The position numbers and the translations under genes are program-made. A stretch of 64,000 nucleotides of DNA. It comes from Melampsora larici-populina 98AG31. Lineage: Eukaryota; Basidiomycota; Pucciniomycetes; Pucciniales; Melampsoraceae. Below the pieces are notes generated by a model. It saw nothing but the letters and a program-made list of their open reading frames with translations. It was not told the DNA's origin and made no database searches. Shown here piece after piece: positions 33,155 to 45,358 of the stretch. The DNA lies in assembly GCF_000204055.1 (NCBI RefSeq), contig NW_006768769.1:957011-1021010 (forward strand), read 5' to 3'. Position 1 is the first letter of the stretch. Each line of letters opens with the position of its first letter.

Positions 33155-33236
33155 GGTACGGGGCGTCACAGTATCCGCCTACATACACCTTGCACAACAT
33201 TTTGGAATTTTTTCATTCTTTATGAAAGAGACAGTA

Positions 33237-36200
33237 TGAGAGAGAGATATTCATATTGAGAGATGAAGAGATAAACAAAAGCTAAAAAAGATGTCATTTA
33301 TTGAAAGATGTTTCTTATGACTTTGAAAGAAAAACAGAATATAAGACTTGATTCAGTCTAAGTTACAGCGGTTGTGAGAACTGACAGTAAATTGTTTTCT
33401 CTTGTGTTGTGTCAAGATCTAAAATATAAAAACGTACAAGCGACTCGCATGAAGTACCGTTTAGTCCTCTTCTCTGTGGTTTATTTTATTCAATTGTGGT
33501 CACTTTTCATGCTTTTCAAATGTTTTACTACCATTGTGGTAGTGCCATGTTGTCTTTGTTAAAGGTTCCCTGTGCTTTTCCAACCCGTGTATAGGCGGTA
33601 ACCATGTTCACAATTCCACTGTGTTTGTTGATCTACAACTTTGCTTTTGGTGTTTTGAGTAAACGGCGCATGATTGATTACCTCCATCATTACAATTCTA
33701 ATCCTTTTGATCTTTTCATCTTTAACCTCTTTGTTCTTGGTTTTTACAATTCTTGATCGCGACTTTTCCCCATTGTTACTTCCAATATTGCCATTTCCAA
33801 CACCAAGGTTTTCCGCTTCGCCTCCAAATTTACTTTATGTCGCTTCACATGTATTCCTTCCTACCCTATAAAAAGCCCCGTAGTACCACATTTTTTCCTG
33901 CATTCCTTCGACACCAATTCCCCCTCTCCCAAAGCAATCCACATTTCTTTCTTTGAACTCATCCACTCAGTATATATACAAATACCTTTATTGTTATTTT
34001 GTTTTATCAACTTATCTGTCTGAACACCTGGGTCCTTTGTAGTCTTCAGTCTCGTTGTTTCTTCTTAATCTCTGTTTACTTCAATTGGTCGCTTAGCTTA
34101 GATTTTCCAACCTTACAAACTATTCCGTCTTCCTGTTGCTTTGCTTTCTTTGAATGTCTTGTGTCCTATGGACTTCTACAAAGTGGTGAGTATCCAAATC
34201 GACTCGAGTTCAGTTCTTCAGCCACCTCTGTCCTTTTGAAGTGAAGAATAAACTCCGGAAGCATTATATGAAACAAATTAAGTTCATTATTATCCTGTGG
34301 ATGAAGGAAGCAGTAAAATCGATTTCTTTGTATGAAAACATATTCCCATATATCAATTTCTCAGACCTGGCTCAATAAGTCTAGATCAACAAGTGCCTTT
34401 GATCAACCAATCTACATAGATGACAATGATAGCTTAACCCAAGAAAGTTTACATACCTGATTCAGGGGAATTTCAAGAACTGCCAAATTATCAGAATCCA
34501 GCCTATCTTCAAGTTGTTGGATTTGATCAACAAAACCAAACAAATGATTCTTCTGAGAATCATCAGTTTTCATGTCACCTAGATGCCTCTACTCCAACTG
34601 AAACACAACCTAACAATTCTTTTGGCAATAATCACAGATTTCCTAATTAAAATCATTATAAATTGAACTCAAATCATAGTTATCTTTCAGTGTCCAAGTC
34701 TATTTAAAAAAATACATTTTCTTCAACTATAATTCATCACAATGGAAACCTGATAAAAAATTCTGCTCATTCTACTCTTACCCCACTTCAAATTCTGTGC
34801 CATGATGAAAATTTAAACAGGATTATGTAAATGCTAATTGAAAAAAATGGATTCGACCACAGGGTTGACCTCAGAATCATGAATTCTGGAGCATAAGTTT
34901 TCACTCCTATATACTATCACAGTGACAAAAAAAACTTGAACATGTATTGGTTTTTTAGATTATCAGTAACTGGTTGAGAAAACTTTGCTTGCCTTGGAGA
35001 TCATCTGTTCAAGTATTGTCTTTCTTTACAAATGTTGAAGTGGGATACTATTGTCCATTTGGTGAGGGGATATCAGTGATAAAGCACTATTTTGTGTGGG
35101 AAGTTGTAGTATCATTGTACTGGGTCATTTGGCGCCCAGCCGCCACATAGGTTCAAGCAAGAGCATCAAATCTTGATAAACCTAATTGTTTTCTAAGTTC
35201 AAAAAAACTCGTTCCAAATCAGGTGATCAGGTTTTCCATAATTGGTGATCACTCATTTTGAATGTCTTTTTCTTCTTCTTGACACTCATGCTAAACAACC
35301 TTATAAGATAAAAAGAGTGACAAACCTTGAGTTGAGAATCTTTCTTCGAATCTTTTGCTTCAAAGCTTCTGAACCAAATCAGAAAATGTCACATGAGAGG
35401 TGAAATGTAAAGGTCAAGTGTGATACATGCAATGTGATGTTGTGGAATCACCCAAAGGGTCAAGTGGGGTTCCAAAGAGGATTCAAGCTTTACATAGAGG
35501 TATGGTATCCTCTTTTTCCCCCTAAACCACTTTATATTATTATAAGTAGACGGATAATCATTCACGGTTCATGTAGTGTGATAGAAACTTTTTGTAACCT
35601 TACTGGTTTGAGGTACACATTCATCAAGTGTGAATAATAGTGATACATGTAATTTCACATTTTGGTACATACCATATCACTGTGGCCAGTTGAATTTGCA
35701 ATAATAGGCTTAGAGATATGGATGTATGATTTGTATTCAATCTTTACAGTGGTGTTAAGTTACAGTATGTTATTTTGGAACGATTGGATAAATATAAGAG
35801 TTCCCCTGACGCGGGCATGCCCGCATGTTCTCTAGTTTAATCCAAAGTTGGCAAAAACTAAAAAAGCCGCCTTTTTGACCACACATGCTGTGAGATAAAG
35901 GCATATTACAGGAGCCAAAGCAAGGTTCAGGCCTGTGACATCAAAAACACTCAGTTTTGGACCAAAGATTAAACCCTAGTTAAAACTGGGCGGCACCCAT
36001 CACCTTGAAAGTTACCAATAGTTCTCACAACAGCTGTACACAGTGATTAAAAATATCTTGTCTAAACATCTCAAGCAAATCAATGAGCTTTTCTGACAGT
36101 GGGAAATAGTCTTGCCCACAACTTCAAAGAGCATTGACTGAGTCAGACTCAAGGGGTTGAGCTCAGAATGCTCACATGAATCTGTCATTGATTGTTGTCA

Positions 36201-37722
36201 TACCTGACAATATATTTGTGGATTCAAATCAGATCAGATCTTTTGTACCACAAGAAAACATTCAAGGTCTTGGTTGTTTTATAATGTATTGTGGTGGTGG
36301 TTTGAAGATGAAATGGAAATCCATTGATGTAGAATAGGTCTGGGAAGCTTGGCCTTGGGTGACATGTGCTTACTCATGACAGAAGTTTTTTAGGTAGAAT
36401 TGGGGCCTGAAGTCCTAATTGCAAAGTGTATGAATCATATGTAGAATAGATAAGAACCTGTGCAAGTTCAACTGACTCAAAGCATTGAAAAGGTCCAATA
36501 TGGGGTGGCCCAAAAGATATTATTATAAGATAAAAGGTAGAGGAGAGGCAGAACAGAAAATATATACTATATAGTACAATATATATTAACCAAAAGATTA
36601 CAAATTATTGTGAGAATACCTTGGATAGATAGTTTTGAAAGATTTGATAAGAAGATAATCAAAAAGTGGGAAATGAACTGAAGTTCAGAATCATTCACAA
36701 GCTATATAATGATCATTTTAGGGAATTGTGTGTGATAATAATAAAGGTAAACAGAAGGATCTCAGAAATGGTATAGCAGTAAAAATGCACATAGAAAACT
36801 TACTTGTCATTTGTGACTGCAAAATCACCATGGTTCCTTGAGCTATTCTCATATCTATAGTGGGTTGTGTCAAGACTGTGGTAACCATAAGTTTGTTTAC
36901 AGACTTGCAGGGTCAATCAAAGGTATGGAGCTACTGATTCAGAGTTACCACTGTCTTGACAGGAGAGTGTTATTCCAATCAGATAACAAAGAGAAAAGCT
37001 CAGATGAAATGAAATTCATTGATGTGTTCAACTTGTTTATTTGATTGTTGGTCTTTTCAAGTGCGAGATTGCACACTATCTTAAGCAAGTAATGACAAGA
37101 AAACTAGTCTACCTAAAAAAACTGGTCAAGTAGAAAGTCATTATCTTTTTCTAAAAAAGCTTAGGACACACAGTGACAATTTGGTTTGTTTGCTTATCCT
37201 CAATCTAAGGTGGAAGGTGTGATTATGCCAAATGGACAACTTCCTTCCATCTGGCTTGCGTGCGATGTAAAAACTCGGGCTTGAGTCTGATCCGGATACT
37301 AAAGGTCCGAGCTCTGAGTTATTTGATCCACGGTCCCAAGATAGACGCGACCTTTTTCGGACGGGGTCACGTTATGTTCGGACCCACATGTGACATGTAG
37401 TATGGTCATGGTGTGAATAATTTTGTGATTCAAGCAATGCCAATTTTGTTGACCCTTTCAAATCACTTTCCTTTAACAACTCAGTTCATTCAAGCTTAAT
37501 CGTTCAACTCACACTTGATCCTTGCTTTCCTCGGGGGGAATCTTCCAAATCAGTGGCTACCACGGTAAACTACCAACTCAATTGTTTCGAAAAGGTTTCC
37601 TGCTTCAATGCAAACTGATGGTGGCTCATCGCTGGGATTGGCATTCATTCACTAAACTACAAAGTAGGAAGAACTTTCAAACGTAGAAATCCGAGGAGAG
37701 ACATCAGGATCAAAATTGTACC
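33237..37722. other. Gene-poor stretch with decayed sequence
   Basis: No gene supported. A promoter-like context (CTATAAAAAGCC, about 33867, then a pyrimidine-rich leader) is not followed by a clear gene. Possible gene remnants lie at about 34300-35060. Two weak inverted repeats are visible at about 35810-36000 and 36855-36970. The segment after 37250 is the upstream region of the RTC4-domain gene. Confidence 0.45.
34300..35060 (+). pseudogene. Possible decayed protein-coding gene
   Basis: From about 34448 an open stretch of about 65 codons reads VYIPDSGEFQELPNYQNPAY and continues rich in Asn/Gln. It is preceded in another frame by FDQPIYIDDNDSLTQES and followed after a stop by further short coding-like pieces. 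The composition looks like host protein rather than random AT-rich DNA, but stops and frame changes are frequent. I do not recognise the family. Confidence 0.3.
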
Positions 37723-40700
37723 ATGAGCGAATCTAAGATAAAGGCAGCTGGGCTGAGATTCCAGAAGAGAGCAGACTCCAGTAACCCTACTCCAAGCTCT
37801 GCCAGTACCTTTTACAATTTGAACCGCCCATCTAAAGGAATTCCAATCTCGAAGCCAAAGGAGGGCGATAATGATGAATATAATGATGACAATCATCGTA
37901 AGTAACTTTGAGAATTGAAGATCACATTATGGCTGCATACATCTGACATTTTTCTTTTCTATTCACTGCACAGGGCGTTTAAGGAAGGATCTTGACCGAC
38001 TGTACCCAAATTCTACCTTACCCACGCGCCCGGCTCGGAATGTTTCGAACAAGAGATTTCGTAAGCCATTCGATTGGCTCATGCGGGTCTTTCATTTGAC
38101 CTGACCTTTTCATAAAACTCATTGGTATCCTCTCTGGTTCTCTATGGCAATCATCGTCTGGGCCTCTTCCTCAGCAGCTCCACCATCGGGCTATTCGACT
38201 GGATCCTCAACTCGTGCGCTCGACGAAAACCCGATGGGTGTAGGGTAAGTACATGATTACGATTTGTGGCAAATTTGCCTAGAATTTTGAAGACGTGATT
38301 TGATCAGACACGTTTCCTGTAGTCCTGACCTACATTATCAAATTTGTCATGAAAATCTAGCTCGTCGTCTTCCGCATCTTCTCGATTATTGAAACCTCCT
38401 ATCAATCACAATGCACGTTTACAAGGTGATCGTGTTCCAGGAAACCGCACTTGGACTCCTTCAAATCAAACGATTGAACAATCCCCTCCTGATTCTTCCA
38501 CTCAGGCTTCACATCTTAGTTCTCGATTAGGATCAGAACACTTCTCTCTCAATGATGAGCGTTGTACCACCATCTCCTCTCCGCATCAAGAAAAGCCCGA
38601 CATTGAAACACCCGCATGGCTGGCAGAAGATCAATCTTTAATTCTTCGACTCGATGCTGCCATTGCTTCTCCTACGCGTCTCGAAAGCTCGGCTCCAAGA
38701 CTAGAACCAGATGATCTATGCCTTGCACGAAGAATTGATGCTGCTATTGCTTCCCCTGAAATTGTTTCTCCTCCACGTGGAAAAACTACAGTTCAAAAGC
38801 CCACAGGCAAGAAAATACCATCCATCTTCCTAAATCCTTCTCACAACTCTAGGCCACAAGCAGCATCTTCCAAAGGCCGGATTAACCCCATCAGGCACAG
38901 CCAAACCTCGAAGCATACCAAATCATGCCTTAACAGTCCTAAAAAGTCGATTTCTCAGAGGGCTTCCAATGGGTAGATCATCTATCTTGCATATGCTTGA
39001 CATCAATCTCATGAATGATTTTGTATCTTTTGGTTGGTGTTCAGTGAGGTACCAATGGTGGTAATCCCAAAGCTTTCCGATCTGCCACCATTCAATCGCG
39101 CCTTGCACTCACGACCGACGTCACCGACAAGCAAGACACACCCAGCAGCGACAAGCATCTTCTCAATGAGAAATGAGTTCAACCGATTCCCTGAAGTGAG
39201 GTCCAAATGTCAAAGTCCAGATCAGTCTTTTGATTACTCACTCGATACTCCGGATATTGATCCAAGTAAATCATCCATCACTTTCTTGGGTTCGCTTCAG
39301 AGAATTGAATTGTACCTGCTTCGGTTTTAGATTCGATATGTCCGTTTTGTGATGAACCTCTACCCAAGAAACCATCGAAGAAGCTTACAGACTTGATCCA
39401 ATACTTGGTCAAAAGACCCCATGCCGAGAAACGTCCTACTCCTCAGAATCCTGGAGGGATCTCTTTACCAGTTGAGGACTTGTTCTCTTCTCAAGTTCAT
39501 TTTATCACGATGGCATTCTGACTCTCCGATTTTTGTTTGAGAAGTTCTTTGAGACAGCTAGTTGTTGCAAGATGCATTCTGATGAACGAGATTTGATTCC
39601 TTTTGGAGTCAGTAAAGGATGGCCCACATTCATTGATTTCTCAAAGTTACCAAAGTTAGTACGTATGTGCATGCGTACATTGTATTCAGGTTGTAAAACG
39701 CTCAAAGTTAGACTAATATGATTCTCTTTTGGTTTGTCTGCCTTGATGATCAAAGGAGGATCAAATCTTATCGTTCACAATTAAATGAGATCATCACAAG
39801 AAAAAATAAATCAAGATTTTTGGATCAAGCGGTAGAAACTTGGTCGGCTCAAGGAGCGGTTCGAATTCGAAATGTTGTGAATGAATTTGATAATTTTGAG
39901 GTTGAGCAACCTGGATAGTTGAGCGACCTCTTCCTTATATTTTCACCGCACTCATGGGCATATACTTCTATGTTTCTGACCCACTAACATTGTTTTCTCT
40001 CAAAAATGCCAACCTAAACCAACAGCTATGGATACCGAGGTCATGAAGTCATTTATAACACACTCTCGCGACTATTTCGATTGGAACAATCCGACATAGA
40101 ACCGTTATCACCAGATTACTTTATCAGAAGGGTCTTATTGCCTGAAGTAAGCTTGAGATTGATTGCGGAAGACATAGGATTACCTTATGATGATCTGAAG
40201 GTCATGAACACGCTAGAAGAAAGCAGATCTTTCGGATCAGCTTTGTTTCCAATGGGAGAAAGTTATCTTGGATCTGAATCTGGATCCGACTCTGATGATG
40301 ATGTACCAATCAAAAGACAAATGCGATCACCTCGTAGGAAAGATGATATCAAAATGCTCAAGAAACAAAGGTCAAATTTGCGCGATGATGATAATAGTGA
40401 TGTGGAGATTGTTACGGAGAAAAAGCAAAATAAGAACAAGGGGAAAGGTAGTCGGAAGAAAGCCGGGCACGAAGACGATATCGAACTGCCGAAGAAACTA
40501 ACTGAGACAAATCAAAAGTCTTCCTATGAGAAAACGGGGGCGAAAGGAAAGGCCAAAGCGATGAATGGAGTAGCAAGCGATAATAAACATCATATGCGAG
40601 TTAATCGACCACGACAGACTGAAGAGTCTTTGCGAATTGATGATCAAGTGTCGAGCTCATCGTCTGATGATGTCAAGATTCAGATCGAACGACCAAAAGT

Positions 40701-41583
40701 TTCCGGTTCAAAAAAGAACAATGAGATAGTGTATCTTGATGATGACAAGGATGGATCAACAGAAGAAGGTTTTTCAAAATCTGATGAATCAAAGACTAAA
40801 GTCGAAAATAAATACTTTAATAAAAAACATATCGAAAAGCAATCATCAGCAGATAACAAACGAAAGAAGATCCGAGAAAATAATCAGACTCATAAGAAAA
40901 GGCGGAAAGTTTTACAGGATAGCGAAGAGAGTGCAGATGAATTAAATTTAATAAAAAGATCAAACTCTAGCGCGCCTGGCTCGTCTCAACAACCTAATGA
41001 TGAGCACGTTTGTTTCAGAGGTAGTAAAAATCTGGCAATTCACAAGCAAAAGAAAATGGTACCTATTGACGAAATCGATTCAAAACACAAAAAGAAGATG
41101 GCTGTTGATTGTGATGATGATGATGAAATAGACTATGAACAGAATCGTAGCTTAGAAGCCATCTCATTACATTGTTCTCAAAAACATCAAAACATGAACA
41201 AATCAATTGAGATTATAGAACTTGAGAAAGAAGAGAAGGAAATCAAAGAGAAAAAGAAGACACCGGAGGAAATATTAAAATCATGTAAAATTAAAAAATT
41301 GAACAAAGAAAAACAAAAAGAGTCACCAATTGAACAAATCATTGAAAAGCAACAAGACCCAATTGTTCAAGGGAGAGATCATAAAAATAAAAATAATTTA
41401 AATCAAACTAGTATTAGATCAACTGTTGCATCTGGATCTAAACCATTCCTTCCAGTTGCTCATCCTACAAGACCATATACAAACCCAGCATCAAATCCTA
41501 ATCAATTTAAGAACACCTCATCAAATCGATCTGTAAGAAATTTATCAACCAGAGCTGATCCTGATTGGTGTTCCCAAATCTGA
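37723..41583 (+). CDS. RTC4-domain protein (restriction of telomere capping 4-like)
   Basis: Nine exons: 37723-37897, 37974-38060, 38175-38244, 38361-38972, 39045-39265, 39331-39494, 39554-39654, 39756-39917 and 40026-41583 (about 1049 residues). All phases close; the junction between exons 6 and 7 is the least certain because its donor is weak. The RTC4 domain occupies about residues 389-590: CPFCDEPLPKKPSKKL, CKMHSDERDLIPFG, GWPTFIDFSKLPKRI and GYYGYRGHEVIYNTLSRLF. In budding yeast RTC4 is a nuclear/cytosolic protein found in telomere-capping screens; its biochemical role is unknown. About 390 Ser/Pro-rich residues precede the domain, with a repeated LRLDAAIASP / ARRIDAAIASP motif, and about 460 Lys/Asp-rich, low-complexity residues follow it. 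The nuclear location is inferred from the basic tail. Confidence 0.78.
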
Positions 41584-43056
41584 ATCTTATAAAAGTAAAT
41601 GTATATGTTATATATATATAAGTATATATATATATATGTGATTCAAGATTTAACACTTCTTGTGAATCATTTATTATAAACGTAAATAGTATTTTTAATT
41701 AATTGTTTGAAAAAACAGCTTCCTGGGTTTCTCTCCTCTCTCTTTCTCTTCAAATAATTACCACAAATGAAATATCAAAGGAATGTTTTTACTTTCAACG
41801 ACTGAAGGTTTTATTTTGGAATTGGTTTTCTGGTATATATCAACTTAAATCATTACAAGATGACTCCAGAATGGAGAATTTCTTCACTTTGACATTCCAG
41901 TACTTTTCATTGGTATAGATTTAAAGATGAATAATTGATATCAATCATTTGCTTTTCAAATTGAGGCATTTTAGTTGTTTTTCTTCTCTTAATGGATTTT
42001 TCATGTAGCTTTTTCACAGCCCCCAATTACTGGTCACTGGAGCTTCATGGCTTCAAGAGTGTTTTTGAATTGATTTTATGAATGCTTACTCAACACAAGT
42101 CCCAAATTCTTACATGGCTTGTTTAACCTTGACAAGCTTGGTGGGAGAGGGATTGGCAACTTTTGGTGTGCAAGCAGGGATCCAGATATCCCTGACCCTC
42201 TTGAGTCTGGCATCTTCTGTAGTAGATACAATACACAAATTTTGAGGAGAGCAAACTTTCCAGAACAAGGAAATGACACTTTTGTCTTTGAGCAAAGTTC
42301 ACTGATCAGAAAACAGTCCTCTTGCAAGAGAAAAAGGAATGTGAACTTTTGAATTTTGTTTTCACTGCTTATGCCAACATTTCCTAGATTAAAGGCTGTC
42401 ACTATACTATACTATACTATACTATACTATACTATACTTGGTATAGTATAGGGTCCAACTATACTGAATTGAACTATACTTGGTATAGTATAGATGAACT
42501 ATACTCAGAGGTACTATACCATACTGAGTATAGTTGGGTGAAGTATAGTTGCAACTAGGATATACCCAGTGGCAGTACCCAGTACAGTACAGTATAGTCT
42601 AAACTATACTATACTCAACTATACCTGAACCAGTATAGTATAGTGGCACTCTTGCTAGACTGGCCAAAAGAAGGGATTACTACACTTCTGGGATGCAGGT
42701 TTGAAGTCCTGTGTAATCAGAATTTTGGTGGGGAGAGTCGCTGTGTGATTCCCCACATTCCACAGGAGAATACTGTGAGACCACCATGAGACTACATGAC
42801 TAAAGCATGAGCTCCATAACAGAAATTGTATCACAGAGTCTGGGAAGCAGAATCTGATGTTGAATTTATAATGTTTGTACCTACAGAGTATCACATCCAG
42901 GAATCACAACAATTTTGAGGTGTTTGAGTTGAGAGTGTACATTTAGACTCACCATACAAAAATTCAAATTGGTCAGTCTTTTCAAGATACCAAAAGGTGA
43001 TGAAACTAATTAAACTTTCTTTCAATGATTCCTTTGCTTTCACTCACAATGATACC
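41584..43056. other. Intergenic, with simple-sequence tracts
   Basis: Contains a (TA)n tract at about 41609-41637 and the CTATA-type array at 42400-42650. No gene recognised. Confidence 0.55.
42400..42650. repeat. Bidirectional ACTAT/ATAGT pentanucleotide array
   Basis: Begins with about eight uninterrupted ACTAT units, then alternates degenerate blocks of ACTATACT and its reverse complement AGTATAGT to about 42645. Because both orientations are interspersed, one strand can fold into many alternative hairpins. A pure microsatellite would keep one orientation. Confidence 0.8.
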
Positions 43057-43379
43057 TACAGCCGATGTGAGAAATAATGGTACTTTTTTTTTTTTTCTCA
43101 CTTCCAGATTTTACTGGGTTTTCGATTTGTGGAAAAAACTTTTTTTTGTTTTTTTTCCAGTGAGAAACTCTGAAGGAAGTCTTGAATGCTTTGACAGTTT
43201 CCCACGGAATATACATCTGTAAGAAGATACTTATTACGCAGGCAATGGTGGATCTTCTGGTAAGTTCGGATCACTGGAGAGGAGTCAGTCAGTCGACTGG
43301 GCAGACCTCCTCTGCGACCTCTTTCCCCGTCCTTTCCACCTCAACAATCTGCCCTCAAATTCCCCATATTTTCCCCGAT

Positions 43380-44564
43380 ATGCCACCGGTATTTATTTTC
43401 TTTGGATTCAGCGTCTCATTTTCATTTCCGTCATCGCTCATGTTGGGGTTTTTCAGTTCCGCATTGCTCATCACAGCCCAGAAATCAAACTGGCTGTGGT
43501 TCGCTTGGCTCTCACCGGGGTTCGGTTTCAGGACATCTCCAGGACCCTTGGCCTGGACCTGGCTCTGACCTCGGTACATCGCTGGGTCAACCTCTACCAA
43601 GAAACTCGGGCAGTGGTTACGAATCCCTTGGACCACATGGATCGTGGGGCACCCTTAATCTTAGGAGGACCCAAGCGCCTTTTTGTCCTGGACAGCCTTT
43701 GTCTCGACCCGACGTTATACCTAGACAAACTCCAAACCAAGATCATGGAAAGATTTAATAAACATGTTTCAATCAAGACTCTTTCAACCGAACTACGAGA
43801 TCGATTGTGTTGGACTCGAAAGAAAGCCCGCACGGTTCATGCAAACCAAAGTTTGGCCGCTCGAGGGGCTTACATGGCGAGGGTACTCGAAATTGACCGT
43901 CGGTGTCTTGTCTTTGCCGGTAAGTCTTTGAATTCCTCTATGATTCTTTCGCCTGGGTCTCATCTATCTGATTGGTTCTCTAGACAAGACCAGAATTGCG
44001 AAGCGACAATTGTATCAAGAGTACGCACGGGCTCCCATTGGAGAACGTACGCCTCGCCTCGCAAGGCCCACTCAAGCAGGCCGTTGGTCAGCCTTACCAG
44101 CCATCTCGCTTGATGGCTTATTGGCAATCACCATCAAGCGAGGTGGCTATTCTCGACTCGACTTTGAAAGTTTCCTGGAAAATGACTTGGTGAGTGGTAT
44201 CTCAAAATACCATAACGCATGGACTTGGCTAATGTGTGCTTACCTTCAGTTACCGGCCATGAATCCATGGCCGGCTCGGAACTCTGTCCTGGTATTAGAT
44301 AACGCGCCGATCCATCACGGGGGATCAGTCGCGGAATTGTGTGAAGCTCACGGTGTCAGGTTGATTTACTTACCGGCTTATAGTCCGGACCTCAACCCAA
44401 TCGAGAAAGGGTTCTCGCCGGTTAAAGCAAGCCTCAGACGCACCCAGGGACTCCAAGGTGCGATTGACCCCGATGGCGAAAGGGCAGTGGTATGGGTCAC
44501 GATGATGGAGGTGTTTACCGATGAGTTGTGCGCCAAGCTTTTCAAGGGCAGTGGGTATATGTAG
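43380..44564 (+). CDS. Tc1/mariner DD34E transposase (unit copy 3)
   Basis: Exons: 43380-43388 (MPP; an earlier start at 43244 in the same frame is possible), 43457-43919, 43984-44189 and 44250-44564, GT-AG introns, phases exact, about 330 residues. The N-terminal helix-turn-helix region reads KLAVVRLALTGVRFQDISRT...VHRWVNLYQ, the expected inverted-repeat binding domain. Catalytic residues: Asp of AGDKTRI at the second junction, Asp of VLVLDNAPIHHGG, and Glu of NPIEKGFS, 34 residues apart. All three are present, so the protein may be active. It binds the element ends, excises the element and inserts it at TA. The partner gene lies 795 bp downstream on the opposite strand. Confidence 0.88.
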
Positions 44565-45358
44565 TTCATAAACTTGACAATCTGAATTGGTCTCATTTGT
44601 AATATTTAAATCAATGTTGTCTTTTCTTTCACCTTTCATCTTTTGAAAAATCTTGCCTTTCATTGATCGTAACGAAATGAAGCTTGGTCTTGATGTTTTG
44701 AAACCAAACGCTCGCGTTCCCCCTAACCCGTGCCTTTAGAGATATCAGAGAACTGAGTCTGAACCTCTCTAAAGCCCTCGGAAGGACATGGCCTTATTGA
44801 GAGTGTGATCTAAAAGCTCTCTGGATCTTTTCGATGGTGTTGTAACCATCAATTTGACCCTTCGCTTTGGGAAACCCTTCGTTTTGGGAACTGGAGCCCA
44901 ATAGTTCACATGTTTTATTCTTACGTCGGAAGGTTAGAATAAAACATCCGTGCTCGGGCTGTGCCGAGCACAGCGTCTGCATTTAACAATTGGGGACCTC
45001 AGTTGTTTTTTCAACAAACAATAACATTCAAGCCTGACATTTCAAAAAAAGCCCTCAAGGCCGATTACAAAGAGAGCGAACTCGAATGTCGCAGAGGGAA
45101 AGAGTAAATAATCAAAAAAAGAAACAACGTGTATGAAAAACACACTCTTCATTTTTGGAGGCCACAACTTTGAAAGATTAAACAATCTTTAAAAAAAACT
45201 TTGATTTAGATAAATGTATTCAATATTCGAGACCGCAACGTAGAACTCATACTGGAATCTTTGTGTTTGAGATAATTTATTTGAGATATTGGATAGTAAG
45301 CAAGCAAAAAAGAAACTCGATTTGAAAGAGCACGGGTTGGAAGTTTTTGGAAAACGCA
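44565..45358. other. Spacer between the convergent genes of unit copy 3
   Basis: 795 bp without a gene. It contains a CTCGGGCTGTGCCGAGCAC short inverted repeat near 44955. It probably holds the 3' ends of both transcripts. Confidence 0.55.

Larger units (their letters stand above)
27968..33234. mobile_element. Tc1/mariner two-gene unit, copy 2 (decayed, with nested MITEs)
   Basis: The left end TTGTCTTTTTCATAAAGAAT and the reverse complement of the right end, CTGTCTCTTTCATAAAGAAT, form an inverted repeat of about 27 bp. TA follows the right end (33235-33236); on the left it reads GA, one change from TA. Inside are a decayed Tc1 transposase (+) and a convergent SAM-like gene (-), in the same order and spacing as the units at 0.9-4.5 and 43-48 kb. 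Two foreign MITEs are nested at 28379-28947 and 32760-33154; without them the element would be about 4.3 kb. Confidence 0.65.

Noticed and set aside
36838..37044. 68-codon open frame (MSYSHIYSGLCQDCGNHKF...)
   Set aside because: It overlaps a weak inverted repeat (TGTCAAGAC-GTGGTAAC on both arms) and has no splice partners or family match; more likely a decayed MITE.
44941..44965. Short inverted repeat CTCGGGCTGTGCCGAGCAC considered as a terminator
   Set aside because: Rho-independent terminators do not apply to a fungal genome; it is probably incidental in the spacer.
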